NCBI GenBank assembly: GCA_036563645.1
Contig: DATCMA010000058.1
Span: forward strand, 1-64,000
DNA from: DATCMA01 sp036563645
Lineage (GTDB): Bacteria; Actinomycetota; Actinomycetes; Mycobacteriales; Micromonosporaceae
Length of the DNA stretch: 64,000 nt
Direction: 5' to 3'
Below the pieces are notes generated by a model that was not told the DNA's origin, ran no database searches, and saw only the letters and a list, made by a program, of their open reading frames with translations. How positions within the stretch are numbered: the first letter of the stretch is position 1; every line of letters starts with the position of its first letter. Positions 53,516 through 62,451 of the stretch are shown here, in pieces. A program made the translations under genes and the position numbers.

Positions 53516-54753
53516 AGCGGAATACCGTTCTTGCAGGCCTGAGCGATGTTGCGCTCGTGCTCGGCGTCGGTCGTGGCGAAGGCCGACTTGCCGGACTTGT
53601 CGATGGCGACGAAGAACAGCCACGGCTCGTCCGGCGGATTGGCGGCGGCCTTCAACGCCGCCTCACCGGGGCTGTTGATCGGCCCGACGGGCAAACCGGT
53701 CTTCGTCACCGTGTTGTAGGGGTTCTTGGGGTCCTCCAGCTCCGCTCGCGTCAGTTGGCCGGAGTGCTTGGCCTTCTTCCCTTGCAGCTCCAGCCAGTAG
53801 TTGGCGGTCACGTCGAACTGCAAGGGCATGTTCTTCTTGTACGCGCGGTTGTAGGCGACCCGGGCGATCGGGCCGAGATCCTCCGGCACCCCCGCCTCGG
53901 CCTGCGCCAACGACGCGACGATCAACGCCTCAAACGGCGAGATCTTGAGCTTCTTCTCCACCGTGGCGACGAAGTCGATCCGCTCCACCACCACGTTGAA
54001 CTGCGCGACCATCTCCGACAAGATCTCCGCGGCGGTGAGATTGGGGTCGAACTCGTAGGTCGCCGGGAAGAGGAAGCCCTCGACGGTCTTCGCGACCGGT
54101 TTGCCGTCCTCCCGCTTGAACCACCAGCTCGGGACCCCCAGCGCGACCGGGTCCTTCGCGGCCTTCTCGAACTCCTCCACCGGGATCTTGGTGGCCTTCG
54201 CCAGCAGCTCGAACGTCTGCTTGACCGTCCGCCCCTCGGGGATGGTGACCTTGTTGGATATCCGGTTCGACCTGTCGAGGAGCGCCAGCAACGCGCTCTC
54301 CGCGCTCATCTGCTTGCGCAGCCGATAGAACCCGGGCTGGATCGTCCTGCTCTGCGAGTTGGCGTTGGCCGCCTTCACGAACGCCGCAGCACTCTTGACC
54401 ACACCGGCTCGATACAGGGTGTTCCCCACATCGGTGAGCGAATCCCCCTGCTTGATTTGGATCATCGCTTCGCCGGTGCCCTCGCCGGTGTAGTCGGGCG
54501 CCCCGAACAGCCCAGTCACCCGGTTCACGCCGTACCAGGCACCGCCACCGAGCAGTCCGAGCAGGAGAAACGCCACCATCAAGGCCGCGATCGTCTTGCC
54601 GCGGCCGGTCTCCCCGCTCTCCTCGCGAGCCCGACGGGCTGCCAACCGGGCCTGGCGCCTGCGGTAGCTGCGCCGATGCCGTCCCTTGACCCGACGCCTC
54701 GGCGGGCGCTCGGGACTGTCGTCGACCACGTGCTCAAGATCGTCAATTAGCAC
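53509..54753 (-). CDS. mltG: Endolytic murein transglycosylase MltG (YceG-like)
   Basis: The 414-residue protein has a basic cytoplasmic tail (1-52), one transmembrane helix (about 54-74) and an extracellular part. The extracellular part consists of a LysM-like region (about 95-160) and the YceG catalytic domain (about 165-410). EALIVASLAQAEAGVPED holds the conserved catalytic Glu region, and YNTVTKTGLPVGPINSPGEAALKAA is the C-terminal signature. It cuts nascent glycan strands and sets their length. The GTG overlaps ruvX by seven bases. Confidence 0.93.
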   Translation of the reverse strand: MLIDDLEHVVDDSPERPPRRRVKGRHRRSYRRRQARLAARRAREESGETGRGKTIAALMVAFLLLGLLGGGAWYGVNRVTGLFGAPDYTGEGTGEAMIQIKQGDSLTDVGNTLYRAGVVKSAAAFVKAANANSQSRTIQPGFYRLRKQMSAESALLALLDRSNRISNKVTIPEGRTVKQTFELLAKATKIPVEEFEKAAKDPVALGVPSWWFKREDGKPVAKTVEGFLFPATYEFDPNLTAAEILSEMVAQFNVVVERIDFVATVEKKLKISPFEALIVASLAQAEAGVPEDLGPIARVAYNRAYKKNMPLQFDVTANYWLELQGKKAKHSGQLTRAELEDPKNPYNTVTKTGLPVGPINSPGEAALKAAANPPDEPWLFFVAIDKSGKSAFATTDAEHERNIAQACKNGIPLC

Positions 54754-55208
54754 GTCCGCCTCCGCTGCGCATCCAGCCAGCTCTGCAGGATCTCCACCGC
54801 GGCCACCTGGTCGACCACAGCGCGTTGCCGCTTCCCTCGAACCCCTCGCTCCGACAGCCTACGAGTGGCCACAACTGTCGACATTCTCTCGTCCACCAGG
54901 TGCAACGGCACCGGGGCGATCGCCGAGGCAAGCACCCGCGCGTACTCCTCGACGTGCGCGGCGGCCGGCCCGCGCTGTCCCGCCAGGGTCACCGGCAACC
55001 CGACGATCACTTCCACCGCCTCGTGCTCGCGGACGAGATCCGCCAAGGCCGCCACGTCGGATGGAAGCCGATCGGCCTTTGCGGTCAGGTCACGGGTCAG
55101 CGTGGTGAGCGGAGTGGCGAGGATGCCGTCCGGGTCGCAGATCGCCACGCCCACGCGGACCTTACCCACGTCGACGCCGATCCGCGTCCCTCGTGTGAAT
55201 CCGCTCAC
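54747..55208 (-). CDS. ruvX: Holliday junction resolvase-like protein RuvX (YqgF)
   Basis: The 153-residue RNase H-fold protein is the YqgF family, implicated in 16S rRNA 5'-end maturation and proposed as a resolvase. RIGVDVGKVRVGVAICDPDG has the first Asp, EVIVGLPVTLAGQRGPAA the second block, and LHLVDERMSTVVA with VDQVAAVEILQSWLD the remaining acidic residues. I chose the GTG at 55208 with GGGAGG seven bases upstream. It lies between alaS and mltG. Confidence 0.92.
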   Translation of the reverse strand: MSGFTRGTRIGVDVGKVRVGVAICDPDGILATPLTTLTRDLTAKADRLPSDVAALADLVREHEAVEVIVGLPVTLAGQRGPAAAHVEEYARVLASAIAPVPLHLVDERMSTVVATRRLSERGVRGKRQRAVVDQVAAVEILQSWLDAQRRRTC

Positions 55209-55267
55209 GCTACCGCCTCCCGTATCCCTCGTCACGCCAGCGGCGCGGTCACGCCGCCGACGCGAGT

Positions 55268-55314
55268 AAGGGCCTGTCACCAGCTAGTACGAAAACCGCC
55301 GGCGACAAGCCCTT
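55268..55314 (-). terminator. Terminator after alaS
   Basis: A 14-bp stem with two G-U pairs forms between AAGGGCTTGTCGCC and GGTGACAGGCCCTT around a 19-nt loop. It starts 39 bp past the alaS stop and would end the alaS transcript before ruvX, which then needs its own promoter. Confidence 0.65.
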
Positions 55315-55335
55315 GATCAACTCCAGTTTCTCAAC

Positions 55336-55365
55336 ATTTACGCCGACTCGATTTACGCCGACTCG
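55336..55365 (-). repeat. Perfect 15-bp tandem duplication across the alaS stop codon
   Basis: The 15-bp unit CGAGTCGGCGTAAAT occurs twice in a row. The first copy carries the last alaS codons (Glu-Ser-Ala) and the TAA stop. The second repeats this in frame, so a second TAA follows 15 bases later as a spare stop. It looks like a recent slippage duplication. Confidence 0.9.
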
Positions 55366-58037
55366 GCGATGGCCTTCTCCACCGCGGTGAGGAGCTGCGG
55401 CACCTCCTCCGCCGGCACACCACCGCCCTGAGCCAAGTCGGGGTTACCGCCGCCACGCCCGGACAGCACCCCTTTGACGAGATCGGCCGCCGACAATCCG
55501 CGCGCCTTCGCGGCCGCGTTCACCGCGACGACCAGCGAGGCCTTGGGGCCGGAGCGAGCGGCCACGGCCACCACCGCTGGGCGGGCCGGATCCACCGCGC
55601 CCCGAATCTCCTGGGCGAGCGTCCGGACGTCGTTGCTCGTGGCGCCCTCCGGGGCTTCCGTCCCCACGAAGGCGACACCGCGGACGTCCTTGGCCTGCGC
55701 GGCGAGGTTCGCCGCCCCGCTCAACACCAGCTGGGCACGCAGCTTCTGCAGCTCCTTCTCGGCCTCGCGGAGCTGGGCGATCGTCTGCTCCACCCGGTCC
55801 GCGAGCTGGTCGACCGGCACCCGGTACAACCCGGCGAGCCGCGAGACCAGCACGTGCTCCTTGGCGAGGTAGCTGAACGCGTCGAGACCGACCAGCGCCT
55901 CGACCCGGCGGACCCCGGAGCCGACCGACGACTCAGAGAGGATCTTCACCATGCCGAGCTGCGCGGAGCGCGCCACGTGCGTGCCACCGCAGAGCTCCTT
56001 GGCGTAGTCGCCGACCTCCACCACGCGGACCTGTTCGCCGTACTTCTCGCCGAACAACGCGATCGCGCCGGCCCGGCGGGCCTCCTCCAGCGAGGTGATG
56101 TAGGCCCGCACCTCCAGGTCCTGCAAGAGCACCTCGTTGATCTGCTGCTCCACGTCCTGCAGCACGCTCGGCGGGACCGCGCTCGGCGTCTTGAAGTCGA
56201 AACGCAGCCGACCCGGCGCGTTGAGCGAACCAGCCTGAGTCGCCGACTCTCCGAGGAAGTTCCGCATCGTCTGGTGGACGAGGTGCGTCGCGGTGTGCGA
56301 CCGAGAGATCGCCCGGCGTCGCGGCACATCGATCTCGGCGTAGCCGATCTCCCCAGCGCGCACCTCACCCCGCACCACGCGGGCCCGGTGCACGATGAGG
56401 CCCGGGACGGGCTGCTGGACGTCGAAGACCTCGAGTTCGCCCCCGCTGACCGTGATGCGCCCCTGGTCGGGCTGCTGGCCACCGCCCTCGGCGTAGAAGG
56501 GCGTGGCGTCGAGCACCAGCTCGACGACGTCCCCCTCGCCGGCCGCGGGACGCTGCGCGCCGTCAGAACCCAACAGGGCCCGCACCCGCGATTCGCGGGC
56601 CACCTCGGCGTACCCGGTGAACTCGACCGGCCCGCCCAACTCCAAGACCGATCGGTACGCCGACAAGTCGAGGTGGCCGGTCTTGCGCGCCTGAGCGTCG
56701 GCCTTCGCCCGGGCCCGCTGCTCGGCCATCAGCCGGCGGAAGCCCTCCTGGTCGACCGTCAGGCCGTGCTCCGCCGCGATCTCCAGCGTGAGGTCGATCG
56801 GGAAGCCATACGTGTCGTGCAGCTGGAACGCCTTCTCCCCGCTGATCGTCGTGCCGCCCGCCGCCTTGGTCTCGGCCACCGCCGCGTCGAGGATCGTCGT
56901 ACCCGCCCGCAGCGTCGACAGGAACGCCTCTTCCTCGGCGTAGGCGTACTGGGAGATGCGGTCGAAGTCGGTGCGCAGCTCCGGGTACGAGGGCGCCATG
57001 CACTCCAGGGCCACCGGCAGCAGCTCCGGCAACGCCGGGCCGTGCCAGCCCAGCAGCCGCATCGCGCGAATCGCCCGGCGCATGATGCGGCGCAGCACGT
57101 AACCGCGGCCCTCATTGGACGGCGTCACCCCGTCCCCGATGAGCATGAGCGTGGTCCGCACGTGGTCGGCGACCACGCGCAGCCGCACGTCGTCCGGGTG
57201 GGACTCCGCGGCCACGTGGCTGGAGTGCGCGCCGTACCGCTTCCCGGTCATCTCGGCGGCCCGGTCGAGGATCGGCCGCACCTCGTCAATCTCGTACAAG
57301 TTGTCGACGCCCTGGAGGATGCACGCCATCCGCTCCAGGCCCATGCCCGTGTCGATGTTCTTCGCGGGCAGCTCGCCGACGATGCGGAAGTCCTCCTTGC
57401 TGCGCACGTCGGCGATTTCGTATTGCATGAAGACGAGGTTCCAGAACTCCAGGTAGCGGTCCTCGTCGACTTGCGGGCCCCCCTCACGCCCGTACTCCGG
57501 GCCACGGTCGTAGTAGAGCTCGGAACACGGCCCGGCCGGACCGGGGATCCCCATCGACCAGAAGTTGTCCTTCTTGCCCCGACGGACGATGCGCTCCGCC
57601 GGCACGCCGGTCTTGCGCCAGAGCTCGAACGCCTCGTCGTCGTCGTGGTAGACCGTGGTCCAAATCCGGTCCGGGTCAAGCCCGAAGCCGCCCTCCTCGA
57701 CCGGCTTGGTGACCAGCTCCCACGCGAGCGGGATCGCTCCTTCTTTGAAGTAATCGCCGAAGGAGAAATTGCCGTTCATTTGGAAGAAGGTGCCGTGCCG
57801 GGAGGTCTTGCCGACGTCGTCGATATCCGGGGTCCGGATGCACTTCTGCACGCTCGCGGCACGGGGGTACGGCGGCGCCTGCTGCCCGAGGAAGTAGGGC
57901 ACGAACTGCACCATGCCGGCGTTGATGAACAGCAGGTTCGGGTCGTTGATAGCCGGCAGCGGGGCGGAAGGCACGATCGTGTGGCCATGCGCCTCAAAGT
58001 GCGCGAGGAAACGCCGCTTAATCTCCGCCGTCTTCAT
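55353..58037 (-). CDS. alaS: Alanyl-tRNA synthetase
   Basis: The 894-residue enzyme has a class II catalytic domain (1-250, with KCIRTPDIDDVGKTSRHGTF and QMNGNFSFGDYFKEGAI). A tRNA recognition domain (about 250-460) follows. The editing domain (about 560-710) has metal ligands in HTATHLVHQTMR and in CGGTHVARSAQLG. The C-terminal DHHA1 domain (about 760-890) ends GRGGGNPDLAQGGGVP. Length is normal. The ATG overlaps the upstream DUF6167-type gene by four bases. Confidence 0.97.
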   Translation of the reverse strand: MKTAEIKRRFLAHFEAHGHTIVPSAPLPAINDPNLLFINAGMVQFVPYFLGQQAPPYPRAASVQKCIRTPDIDDVGKTSRHGTFFQMNGNFSFGDYFKEGAIPLAWELVTKPVEEGGFGLDPDRIWTTVYHDDDEAFELWRKTGVPAERIVRRGKKDNFWSMGIPGPAGPCSELYYDRGPEYGREGGPQVDEDRYLEFWNLVFMQYEIADVRSKEDFRIVGELPAKNIDTGMGLERMACILQGVDNLYEIDEVRPILDRAAEMTGKRYGAHSSHVAAESHPDDVRLRVVADHVRTTLMLIGDGVTPSNEGRGYVLRRIMRRAIRAMRLLGWHGPALPELLPVALECMAPSYPELRTDFDRISQYAYAEEEAFLSTLRAGTTILDAAVAETKAAGGTTISGEKAFQLHDTYGFPIDLTLEIAAEHGLTVDQEGFRRLMAEQRARAKADAQARKTGHLDLSAYRSVLELGGPVEFTGYAEVARESRVRALLGSDGAQRPAAGEGDVVELVLDATPFYAEGGGQQPDQGRITVSGGELEVFDVQQPVPGLIVHRARVVRGEVRAGEIGYAEIDVPRRRAISRSHTATHLVHQTMRNFLGESATQAGSLNAPGRLRFDFKTPSAVPPSVLQDVEQQINEVLLQDLEVRAYITSLEEARRAGAIALFGEKYGEQVRVVEVGDYAKELCGGTHVARSAQLGMVKILSESSVGSGVRRVEALVGLDAFSYLAKEHVLVSRLAGLYRVPVDQLADRVEQTIAQLREAEKELQKLRAQLVLSGAANLAAQAKDVRGVAFVGTEAPEGATSNDVRTLAQEIRGAVDPARPAVVAVAARSGPKASLVVAVNAAAKARGLSAADLVKGVLSGRGGGNPDLAQGGGVPAEEVPQLLTAVEKAIAESA

Positions 58038-58336
58038 CGAATGCCTTCCCGAGACTGAGTCTGTTCATCGGAGCCGGTCTCCTCCCCCGACTCCACCGTC
58101 TGGTCATCGAGCGCGATCCCCTCGGCGAACGCGGCGTGGATCTCCCGCTCGCGTTCCGCCATGCCCTCGCGCACGTCGTCGATAAAGGTCCGCACCGATT
58201 CAGTGAGCCGCCCGGCGGACTCGGAGAGTGAGGCGGCGATACCGGCGGGCGAATACGCGTGGGCCGCCTGCGACAGCTTCCGGACCACCAACGCCCCGAT
58301 GGCCAGCCCTACACCCAACCACAGCAACCGCTTCAT
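58034..58336 (-). CDS. Small membrane protein, DUF6167-like
   Basis: The 100-residue protein begins MKRLLWLGVGLAIGALVVRK, a single N-terminal membrane helix or anchor. An amphipathic helix (SLSESAGRLTESVRTFIDDVREGMAEREREIHAAF) and an acidic disordered tail follow. The pattern and position between a DUF948 gene and alaS match a conserved actinobacterial family of unknown function. I chose the ATG at 58336 because it starts the membrane segment. It overlaps alaS by four bases. Confidence 0.72.
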   Translation of the reverse strand: MKRLLWLGVGLAIGALVVRKLSQAAHAYSPAGIAASLSESAGRLTESVRTFIDDVREGMAEREREIHAAFAEGIALDDQTVESGEETGSDEQTQSREGIR

Positions 58337-58409
58337 GGCTCCATCCTTTCGTTCCCGTCGGGCTGGCGGGGCCCGCCAGCGCGGCTCGCCGCGGACCCCC
58401 GTGGTCGGG

Positions 58410-58865
58410 TCAGCGCCGACCTCGCTGTGCGCGCCGCTGCTTGAGGGCTTCCCGCACCTCGCGCTCCTCCTCCGCGCGCCGTCGCGCCGCGGTCGCACGC
58501 CGGAGTCCGTATCCAAAGGCGGCCAACTTGATCAACGGATTCGCCGCTGCCGCGGAAATCACGGTAGTGAGATTCGCGACATTGGCGGTCACCGCTTGGA
58601 CGTGTCCGGTCATCGTGTCGAGCTTGGCGAGTTGGTGGTTGACCCCGTCCAGCGATGTCTGCACCTGATCCAACGCAGTGTTGATCTTCTCTATGGCGAT
58701 GTTGGCATTGTCCAACAGCGGCGTGGTCTGCGCATTGACCTCGTTGATCGCCCGGGTCGCCGCGTCGATCGTGCGGGTCAGCCGCACGATGGGCACGGCC
58801 AGGAGGATCACCAACATCAGGAACGCCCCCGCCGCCACCAACGCAGCGATCTCTCCAGGCTCCAC
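58410..58865 (-). CDS. DUF948-family membrane protein
   Basis: The 151-residue protein has one N-terminal transmembrane helix (about 7-29). A long predicted coiled coil (about 30-105, TLLDNANIAIEKINTALDQVQ region) resembling methyl-accepting helical rods follows, and then a basic C-terminal tail. This fits the DUF948 family found beside alaS in actinobacteria. The role is unknown; a membrane scaffold is plausible. The GTG follows GGAGGAGGAG. It is probably cotranscribed with the DUF6167-type gene and alaS. Confidence 0.78.
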   Translation of the reverse strand: MEPGEIAALVAAGAFLMLVILLAVPIVRLTRTIDAATRAINEVNAQTTPLLDNANIAIEKINTALDQVQTSLDGVNHQLAKLDTMTGHVQAVTANVANLTTVISAAAANPLIKLAAFGYGLRRATAARRRAEEEREVREALKQRRAQRGRR

Positions 58866-58926
58866 GCGTCTCCTCCTCCGTCAACCGTCCGGGGGTCCCG
58901 GCGGCGGTGCGACCCGCGCCGCGGCG

Positions 58927-58952
58927 CCCAGACGATGCAGCATCGTCCTGGG
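58927..58952 (-). repeat. Hairpin upstream of the DUF948 gene
   Basis: CCCAGACGATG and CATCGTCCTGGG pair with one bulged base, giving a stem of about 11 bp with a 3-nt loop. It sits between the disordered-protein stop and the DUF948 start. It could be a terminator of the former or a leader hairpin of the latter. A TAGGGT -10-like box lies just upstream at 58980-58985. Confidence 0.45.
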
Positions 58953-59010
58953 CACGCCCCACTGTGCGCCAACGTGGAGACCCTACCGTTCGTGACGATC
59001 GGGCGCCCCA

Positions 59011-60945
59011 CTACGGTCCCGGTGTCAAGTCGGCGAGCGGGTCGTCGGTGATGATCGGGTCCGGCGTCTCGCCGACCAACGACGGGTCGAAGCTCGGCAC
59101 TGGCTTGATCCGGTCGTCGTCGATCGCGTTGCGCACCTTGACCGAGACCAGCGCTCCCGCGCACGTCTCTTCCGGCGACGGCGACGCGGCGGGGGTGCTG
59201 TCGTCGGTCGGGGCGATTGTGGGACGCTTCGCCTTCGGATCTTGGGCGCACGCGGGCTGCCGCACCCAGAGGTCCAATGTCAACTCGTCCCGTCGCCAGC
59301 AGGTGTAGTGTCCGTCCACCGGCTGCGCCGGGCAGAGCTCCACGTCCCAGCGCTGCCACCCGGCGTCGGCCAACGCCTTCTCGTAGATCTGCGCGGTCTC
59401 CTCCGGACCCCGCTCCGACTCGGCCATGCGCTCGCGGAATCGGCACTCGATGAAGCACCACCGGCTGCCGTTGACCTGGTCGACGACGTTGACCGCCGCC
59501 CAGGAGGGGATATTCAACGAGTCGAGCGAGGTGAACACCGGGTCACGGGTGGCCGCCCGAATGGCGAAGTACAGCGGCAGCGCCCCGAGGACCACGAGGC
59601 AGACCATGAGCAGCGCCAGAGTCTTGAACCTCCGCTCCTCGCGGATCTGACGACGCAGCTCCGATCGCAGCCCGGTCGGCCGCCGCGCGCCCTCCGCCGA
59701 CTCCGGGCCGGCGCCGTCCGTCCGCCCGTCCTGGGGGGCGACCGCCGGTCGCACGGCGGCGGTGGCCTTCGCGGCCGGGGATCCGGTGTCGGTCCCCGGC
59801 GACGGTGGGGTGGGGACCGCGGCCGCGGCGCGGACTCCTGAGCGCCCGTCGCGTGGGGGATGGTCACCACCGTGCCGGGCCGGGGACACCGGTGCTTCGG
59901 GCGGTGGCCCCGGTGGGACCGCCACGCCGCGGGACGGCGTCGCGGACGACGGGGTCTCGGACGGCCCACGCGCCGCCACCGCCGCGCGGCCCGCTGGCCC
60001 GGGCGGCGGGGTTGGGGAGACGGGGATGCCCGCGCGACCGGCCGCGACTCCTCCCGGGCCGCTCGGCGCGGACGGTGGGAGGCGGTCCGCCGACCCACGC
60101 CACTCGGGCGTCTCGGGCGCCGCGTGCCTGTCCTGCGGTGCCTCGGGGCGACGCCACCGGCCCCGCCACCGCCACCCGCGCTCCGGCGCGTCCTCGCGGA
60201 GGCTGTGTCGCCCGGTGGGCTCGGTGTCCTCACGGAGACTGTGCCGCCCCGTGGGCTCCTCCTCGCCGGCACTGTGGCGCACGTCGGATTCCAGATCGCG
60301 CGCACGGCGCCGACCCCCCCGCGGCTCCGGCGCGGGCGGCTCGGAGACCATGCGGCTCACGGTGTTCGGATCGCCGGTCGGTGGCCGTGCCTCGCGCGGC
60401 TCACCGACCCCCACTGGCGCGGCGGGCGGCGTGAGGGGCACCGGAGGCGCGTTACCGGACTTGGGGACGACCGGCACACCCCCAGCCGACTCGGGAGGTG
60501 ACGACGGGTCGCCCAGCGCGCCGGGTCCCCGTCCGTAGGGAGTCCACGGCGCTGCCCCGGTGGGCGGCTCGCCTCGCCGAGGCCGGTCCGCCGCGTGCCG
60601 GCCCCCCGATCGCCACCCGGTCGACTCCACGTCCCCCGCGTCGTCGGGGGCGGCGTGCCGCCCGGATGGCTCCGCGCGCCGTCCGGAGGATGGCTCGTCT
60701 GGCGCGCCCCCGCGCCACCCGGACGAGGTCGGCGCGACCGAGTCCTCGTCAGGATCATCCGGGGCGATCGAGACCCGCTGCTCCTTGGCGATCCGCAGGT
60801 CGGTGAGCCAACCCAGCTCCTCCTGACTCATCGGCGGCGCGGACTCCCGCTCACCACGGCCGCGCCTCCACCGCAGCACCGTGCCCCGACTATCCCGCCG
60901 CTCGTCGGGACCGTCCGCGGGACGCTCCGGATCGCGCGATCTCAC
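59011..60945 (-). CDS. Large disordered single-pass membrane protein with Cys-rich ectodomain, unknown function
   Basis: The 644-residue protein is not recognised. Residues 1-440 are low-complexity and rich in Pro, Arg, Gly, Glu and Ser. The short motif GRHAA/GRHSL/DRHAA recurs at about 95, 115, 233, 245 and 272, including a perfect 12-residue tandem repeat (230-253). A single transmembrane helix lies at 441-463 (inside to outside by charge). The outer domain (464-644) has six Cys (497, 501, 538, 549, 566, 595) and the block WAAVNVVDQVNGSRWCFIE, so a disulfide-bonded fold is likely, with a Pro/Asp-rich tail. The GTG overlaps the rarA stop. Confidence 0.65.
   Translation of the reverse strand: MRSRDPERPADGPDERRDSRGTVLRWRRGRGERESAPPMSQEELGWLTDLRIAKEQRVSIAPDDPDEDSVAPTSSGWRGGAPDEPSSGRRAEPSGRHAAPDDAGDVESTGWRSGGRHAADRPRRGEPPTGAAPWTPYGRGPGALGDPSSPPESAGGVPVVPKSGNAPPVPLTPPAAPVGVGEPREARPPTGDPNTVSRMVSEPPAPEPRGGRRRARDLESDVRHSAGEEEPTGRHSLREDTEPTGRHSLREDAPERGWRWRGRWRRPEAPQDRHAAPETPEWRGSADRLPPSAPSGPGGVAAGRAGIPVSPTPPPGPAGRAAVAARGPSETPSSATPSRGVAVPPGPPPEAPVSPARHGGDHPPRDGRSGVRAAAAVPTPPSPGTDTGSPAAKATAAVRPAVAPQDGRTDGAGPESAEGARRPTGLRSELRRQIREERRFKTLALLMVCLVVLGALPLYFAIRAATRDPVFTSLDSLNIPSWAAVNVVDQVNGSRWCFIECRFRERMAESERGPEETAQIYEKALADAGWQRWDVELCPAQPVDGHYTCWRRDELTLDLWVRQPACAQDPKAKRPTIAPTDDSTPAASPSPEETCAGALVSVKVRNAIDDDRIKPVPSFDPSLVGETPDPIITDDPLADLTPGP
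60191..60262 (-). repeat. 36-bp tandem repeat inside the disordered protein gene
   Basis: Two adjacent 36-bp units (60191-60226 and 60227-60262) differ at several, mostly synonymous, positions. They encode EPTGRHSLRED twice. The silent differences suggest an old duplication kept for its peptide. Confidence 0.75.
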
Positions 60946-62444
60946 TGGTGTCCCCTCCCGGCAGGTGCCCTGCCGCCTCTGTCCGATGCGCTACGACCAC
61001 CGACCGACTCCGGTCGGGCCGCGCCGTTCGCCGCCGCGGCATCGCCGCTGGACCCCGCCGATCTCCCCGCCTCCGAGCCGTGCGGACCGCGAACGATCCG
61101 GCGCAACACGGGGAGACGGGCGGCGATCGCTCGCTCCGCCCCGTGCTCGCTGGGGTGGTAGTAGTCAACGCCGACGAGGTCGTCCGGCGCGTACTGCTGT
61201 GTGACGACTCCGCGGGGATCGTCGTGGGGATAGCGGTATCCGATGCCGTGGCCCAACCCACGGGCGCCCGGATAGTGTGCGTCACGCAGATGGCGGGGAA
61301 CCACTCCACCACGCCCGGCGCGCACGTCAGCGATCGCCGCGCTGATCGCCTTCGTCGTCGAGTTGGACTTCGGGGCGGTCGCCAGGTGGATGACGGCCTG
61401 AGCCAGATTGAGCTGCGCCTCCGGCAAGCCTACGTACTCCACCGCGTGGGCGGCGGCCGTCGCCACGCTCAACGCGGTCGGGTCCGCCATCCCCACATCC
61501 TCACTCGCGAAGATCACCAATCGGCGGGCGATGAAGCGCGGATCCTCCCCCGCCACCAGCATCCGCGCCAACCAGTGCAGCGCCGCGTCCACGTCGGAGC
61601 CCCGCATGCTCTTGATAAAGGCGCTGACCACGTCGTAGTGGGCGTCGCCGGCTCGGTCGTAGCGCACCGCGGCCACATCCACCGCCTGCTCGGCGATCTG
61701 GAGATCGATCTCGGTGACGCCCTGGGCCTTCGCGGATTCGGCGGCCGCCTCCAGGGCGGTCAACGCCTTGCGCACGTCGCCCCCGGCGAGCCGCACGAGG
61801 TGATCCTCCGCCTCCGGGCGCAGGGTGACCGCGTTAGCTAAACCCCGCTCGTCGGCGACCGCCCGGCGTAACACCTGCCGGACGGCGTCCTCGGATAGCG
61901 GCTGGAGGGTGAGGAGCACGCAGCGCGACAACAGCGGTGAGATCACCGAGAAATAAGGGTTCTCCGTCGTCGCGGCCAACAAGGTCACCGTGCGGTCCTC
62001 GACCGCGGCCAAGAGCGAATCCTGCTGGGCCTTGCTAAACCGGTGCACCTCGTCGATGAACAGCACGGTCGGCGGTCCCCCGGCCCGACGCTCCCGCCGG
62101 GCTCGGTCGATCACCGCGCGGACGTCCTTGACGCCGGCCGAGAGCGCCGACAACGCGACGAACCGTCGGTTCGTGGAGCGGGCCACGAGGTGGGCGATCG
62201 TCGTCTTTCCGCAGCCCGGCGGTCCCCACAGGATCACCGAGATCGGCGCGTCCCCGCTCACGAGTTGCCGCAAGGGCGCCCCCGGAGCGAGGAGATGATC
62301 CTGGCCGACCAGCTCGTCGAGCGACACCGGCCGCATCCGCACCGGCAACGGCGCGTCCGCGCGCGGAGCGTCAAAGCCGTCCACTCCGGCGACCCCGGCG
62401 GATGAACCGGAGTCAGCGAGAGAGAACAGACCGTCGGGCTCCAC
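60942..62444 (-). CDS. rarA: Replication-associated recombination protein RarA (MgsA)
   Basis: The 500-residue AAA+ ATPase of the RarA/WRNIP1 family acts at stalled replication forks. RMRPVSLDELVGQDHLLAPG precedes Walker A ILWGPPGCGKTTIA. Walker B is VLFIDEVHRF, sensor 1 ATTENPYFSV, and the Arg finger region SPLLSRCVLL. The C-terminal tetramerisation part has DVGMADP and ALAKSNS-like PKSNSTTKAI. The C-terminal 50 residues are disordered. I place the start at the GTG at 62444 (MEPDGLFSLADSG), seven bases after a TACTGT -10 box, suggesting a leaderless mRNA; the open frame continues further upstream but is unconserved in character. Confidence 0.92.
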   Translation of the reverse strand: MEPDGLFSLADSGSSAGVAGVDGFDAPRADAPLPVRMRPVSLDELVGQDHLLAPGAPLRQLVSGDAPISVILWGPPGCGKTTIAHLVARSTNRRFVALSALSAGVKDVRAVIDRARRERRAGGPPTVLFIDEVHRFSKAQQDSLLAAVEDRTVTLLAATTENPYFSVISPLLSRCVLLTLQPLSEDAVRQVLRRAVADERGLANAVTLRPEAEDHLVRLAGGDVRKALTALEAAAESAKAQGVTEIDLQIAEQAVDVAAVRYDRAGDAHYDVVSAFIKSMRGSDVDAALHWLARMLVAGEDPRFIARRLVIFASEDVGMADPTALSVATAAAHAVEYVGLPEAQLNLAQAVIHLATAPKSNSTTKAISAAIADVRAGRGGVVPRHLRDAHYPGARGLGHGIGYRYPHDDPRGVVTQQYAPDDLVGVDYYHPSEHGAERAIAARLPVLRRIVRGPHGSEAGRSAGSSGDAAAANGAARPESVGGRSASDRGGRAPAGRGHQ

Positions 62445-62451
62445 CCGAAAG

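Noticed and set aside
55854..58058. Plus-strand open frame of 734 codons opposite alaS
   Set aside because: It is the complement of well-conserved alaS sequence, has no recognisable motif and arises from codon bias at GC-rich third positions.
60191..60262. CRISPR-like repeat array
   Set aside because: Only two adjacent coding units without spacers; it is an in-frame peptide repeat.
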